A stretch of 64,000 bases of DNA from Eleginops maclovinus (Eukaryota; Chordata; Actinopteri; Perciformes; Eleginopidae): assembly GCF_036324505.1 (NCBI RefSeq), contig NC_086365.1, positions 9,257,155 to 9,321,154 of the forward strand, given 5' to 3'. The translations under genes were made by a program, and so were the position numbers. The first letter of the stretch is position 1. The number at the start of each line of letters is the position of its first letter. The notes under the pieces were generated by a model. The model saw nothing but the letters and a program-made list of their open reading frames with translations, was not told where the DNA came from and ran no database searches. This document shows, in pieces, positions 45,540 through 64,000 of the stretch.

Positions 45540-45790
45540 TCTCTGCTTGTCTGTGTGTTCCCGTAATTCCCCAACAGAACACCCAATCAGCCGGCTGCTC
45601 TGTTACCCATGAGCCTGGGTTTGCAGTGTTCACAACAAGCTGGAGTTTGTGTTGAGCAGACAGCTATTTGAAGGAGCATGTTGACCGGGCAGAGCTGAGC
45701 TGATTCCTTTCACCACCAGTATGGCTGACTGACAGACTCAAAGGAAACCAGGCCTGCCTCTCAGCTGGAGTCACTCAGAGTTGAGGTGAA
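45540..45790 (+). promoter_or_regulatory. Probable anoctamin promoter and 5' leader with short uORFs
   Basis: A CCAATCAG box lies at about 45584-45591, some 200 bases before the start codon. The leader has two upstream ATGs that stop within a few codons: ATGTTGACC... near 45679 (six codons) and ATGGCTGAC followed by TGA near 45721. No TATA box is clear. The transcription start is not determined. Confidence 0.4.
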
Positions 45791-63891
<18,101 letters not shown>

Positions 63892-64000
63892 GTGAGTAAC
63901 AAGCACGCACTTGCACTTACACACACTCCTGCATAACATCCTTTGCGGTTTGAAACAGGAGAACTGTGGTTTTCCAAAGATATCAGAAATCAGACACATA

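Overview
The window looks like nuclear DNA from a ray-finned (teleost) fish. The evidence is compact intron-exon genes with canonical GT-AG introns, proteins that align along their length to vertebrate families, very many long (CA)n/(GT)n microsatellites, and short non-autonomous DNA transposons of kinds common in fish. The species cannot be named from the sequence alone. There are no bacterial, plasmid, phage or CRISPR features.

Layout. (1) 506-19720, plus strand: the 3' part (31 coding exons) of ptprz1, a receptor-type protein tyrosine phosphatase zeta. It runs from inside the carbonic-anhydrase-like ectodomain through one fibronectin III domain, a short chondroitin-sulfate exon, the transmembrane exon and both phosphatase domains to the stop codon. 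The 3' UTR follows to about 21.9 kb. (2) 28237-22705, minus strand: complete hbp1, an AXH plus HMG-box transcriptional repressor, convergent with ptprz1. (3) 29820-41000, plus strand: complete pik3cg, the p110-gamma catalytic subunit of class IB PI3-kinase, head-to-head with hbp1 across about 1.5 kb. (4) 45791-63891, plus strand: the first five coding exons of an anoctamin of the ANO1/ANO2 type (calcium-activated chloride channel), probably ano2, continuing past the right edge. The region from 41 to 45.5 kb is intergenic and holds only repeats and unrecognised sequence.

The genes do not form a pathway; they are neighbours by synteny. PIK3CG and HBP1 are close together on human 7q22 and PTPRZ1 lies further along 7q, so the block is a rearranged chromosome 7q-like segment. 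An ANO2 at its end would add a human 12p13-like gene.

The most interesting points are these. A dense 38-bp minisatellite (about 49 units, each two related 19-bp halves) lies in the fourth anoctamin intron. The ptprz1 exon carrying the inactive D2 signature is bracketed by a (GT)n tract abutting its acceptor and an (AC)n tract just after its donor, complementary in RNA. Two conserved exons, one in ptprz1 and one in pik3cg, have lengths that break the reading frame by one base. Three short transposons have recognisable ends and target sites. No wholly unknown gene system was found.
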